From contig NZ_SMFN01000002.1 in the NCBI RefSeq assembly GCF_004349135.1, positions 248,001 to 312,000 of the forward strand: a stretch of DNA of 64,000 nucleotides, given 5' to 3'. The notes under the pieces were generated by a model. That model made no database searches, was not told the origin of the DNA, and worked only from the letters and a program-made list of their open reading frames with translations. The DNA is from Flavobacterium sandaracinum (GTDB lineage Bacteria > Bacteroidota > Bacteroidia > Flavobacteriales > Flavobacteriaceae). Below, one piece after another: positions 63,431-64,000 of the stretch (the stretch's first letter is position 1; the number at the start of each line of letters is the position of its first letter). A program made the position numbers and the translations under genes.

Positions 63431-64000
63431 ATGCTTACAAAAAGAATTATCCCTTGTCTAGATATAAAAAATGGACGTACCGTCAAAGGTGTAAATTTTG
63501 TAGATTTGCGTGACGCCGGCGATCCGGTGGAATTAGCTAAAATATATTCAGATGAAGGTGCTGATGAATTGGTTTTCTTGGATATTTCAGCAACGGAAGA
63601 GAGAAGAAAAACCTTAGTTGATTTGGTTCGTAAAGTAGCTTCGACAATTAATATTCCATTCACTGTAGGAGGAGGAATTTCATCTGTTTCGGATGTAGAA
63701 GTATTGTTGCAAAATGGTGCGGATAAGGTTTCTATTAATTCATCGGCAGTGAAAAACCCGCAGTTGATAAATGATTTGGCACAAAAATTTGGCAGCCAAT
63801 GTGTGGTTGTTGCAATAGATGCCAAACAAATTGATGGGCAATGGATCGTTCATTTAGTGGGTGGAAAAGTGCCAACCGAATTGAATTTATTTGATTGGGC
63901 AAAAGAAGTAGAAGAACGTGGAGCAGGCGAGATCCTATTTACCTCAATGGATAATGATGGAACTAAAAACGGGTTTGCTAATGAAGCTTTGGCCAGACTT
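63431..64000 (+). CDS. hisF: Imidazole glycerol phosphate synthase cyclase subunit, 3' end outside window
   Basis: HisF closes the imidazole ring of IGP using ammonia from HisH. The visible 190 residues, from [20 protein letters not shown], are a TIM barrel with catalytic Asp11 in [42 protein letters not shown] and the second catalytic Asp in [10 protein letters not shown], followed by [13 protein letters not shown]. The gene is intact as far as seen and runs off the right edge, where hisI/E would be expected next. Confidence 0.95.
   Translation, partial: MLTKRIIPCLDIKNGRTVKGVNFVDLRDAGDPVELAKIYSDEGADELVFLDISATEERRKTLVDLVRKVASTINIPFTVGGGISSVSDVEVLLQNGADKVSINSSAVKNPQLINDLAQKFGSQCVVVAIDAKQIDGQWIVHLVGGKVPTELNLFDWAKEVEERGAGEILFTSMDNDGTKNGFANEALARL

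Noticed and set aside
63370..63825. A 151-codon minus-strand frame at the right edge
   Set aside because: It overlaps hisF, whose reading frame shows all TIM-barrel catalytic motifs, so the minus frame is a shadow.

Overview
This window is a low-GC chromosomal segment from a member of the Bacteroidota, most likely a Flavobacterium or close relative. The evidence is the fused LpxC-FabZ, fused alpha-beta E1 dehydrogenase, CzcA-TolC fusion, DUF3570/DUF4266 genes, Bacteroidota-type promoters (TAnnTTTG -7 box) and the absence of Shine-Dalgarno sequences. Protein identities come from reading sequences and motifs; no database search was possible. I see no rRNA, tRNA, CRISPR array, transposase or prophage, and the region looks like stable core chromosome.

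Layout. (1) 1-9600, minus strand: a signalling operon of an AraC regulator, a PAS hybrid kinase with HPt, a response regulator, CheR, CheB, a CHASE3/GAF hybrid kinase with three receivers, and a truncated receiver protein at the window edge. It has CheB and CheR but no CheA, CheW or MCP. (2) 9600-18630, minus strand: a noncoding gap, a lipoprotein and stand-alone M23 protein pair, an ABM-domain protein, the fused E1 dehydrogenase, a large protease-like outer-membrane protein whose catalytic motif looks lost, and a LOG-family phosphoribohydrolase. (3) 19249-25470, minus strand: a GbsR/MarR-AcrA-AcrB-TolC drug-efflux operon with a clear palindromic operator. (4) 25633-34240, plus strand: a DUF1080 protein, an HD phosphohydrolase, then lpxD, lpxC-fabZ, lpxA, efp, a second lpxD-like gene, an NTF2-like protein and sucD. 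(5) 34290-39530: a short leader plus GIY-YIG-like protein, a NhaC-family transporter (probably the methionine transporter MetT) behind a compact SAM-type riboswitch, a structured RNA element, an SDR reductase and a VWA-like membrane protein. (6) 39790-45724: LysR and YeiH-type exporter, DUF1275 protein, zinc phospholipase C/nuclease, and an LtaS-like sulfatase-fold protein. (7) 45885-57134, plus strand: thioredoxin, ApbE, DUF4266, DUF3570, OmpR-type regulator, sensor kinase, CzcA-TolC fusion, CzcB-like adaptor and a small membrane protein, probably one metal/redox-envelope stress unit. (8) 57180-64000: the histidine operon hisGDCBHAF, preceded by a complete attenuator with a His-rich leader peptide.

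The most informative RNA-level findings are the his attenuator (leader peptide, antiterminator and terminator can all be traced), the compact S-box-like element before the MetT-type transporter, and a Flavo-1-like structured RNA before the SDR gene. At protein level the CzcA-TolC fusion carries an internal signal-peptide-like segment at its junction, suggesting it is cut into two proteins. Several gene junctions, especially in the his operon, carry dispersed palindromic or 21-bp-period repeat elements just ahead of start codons.
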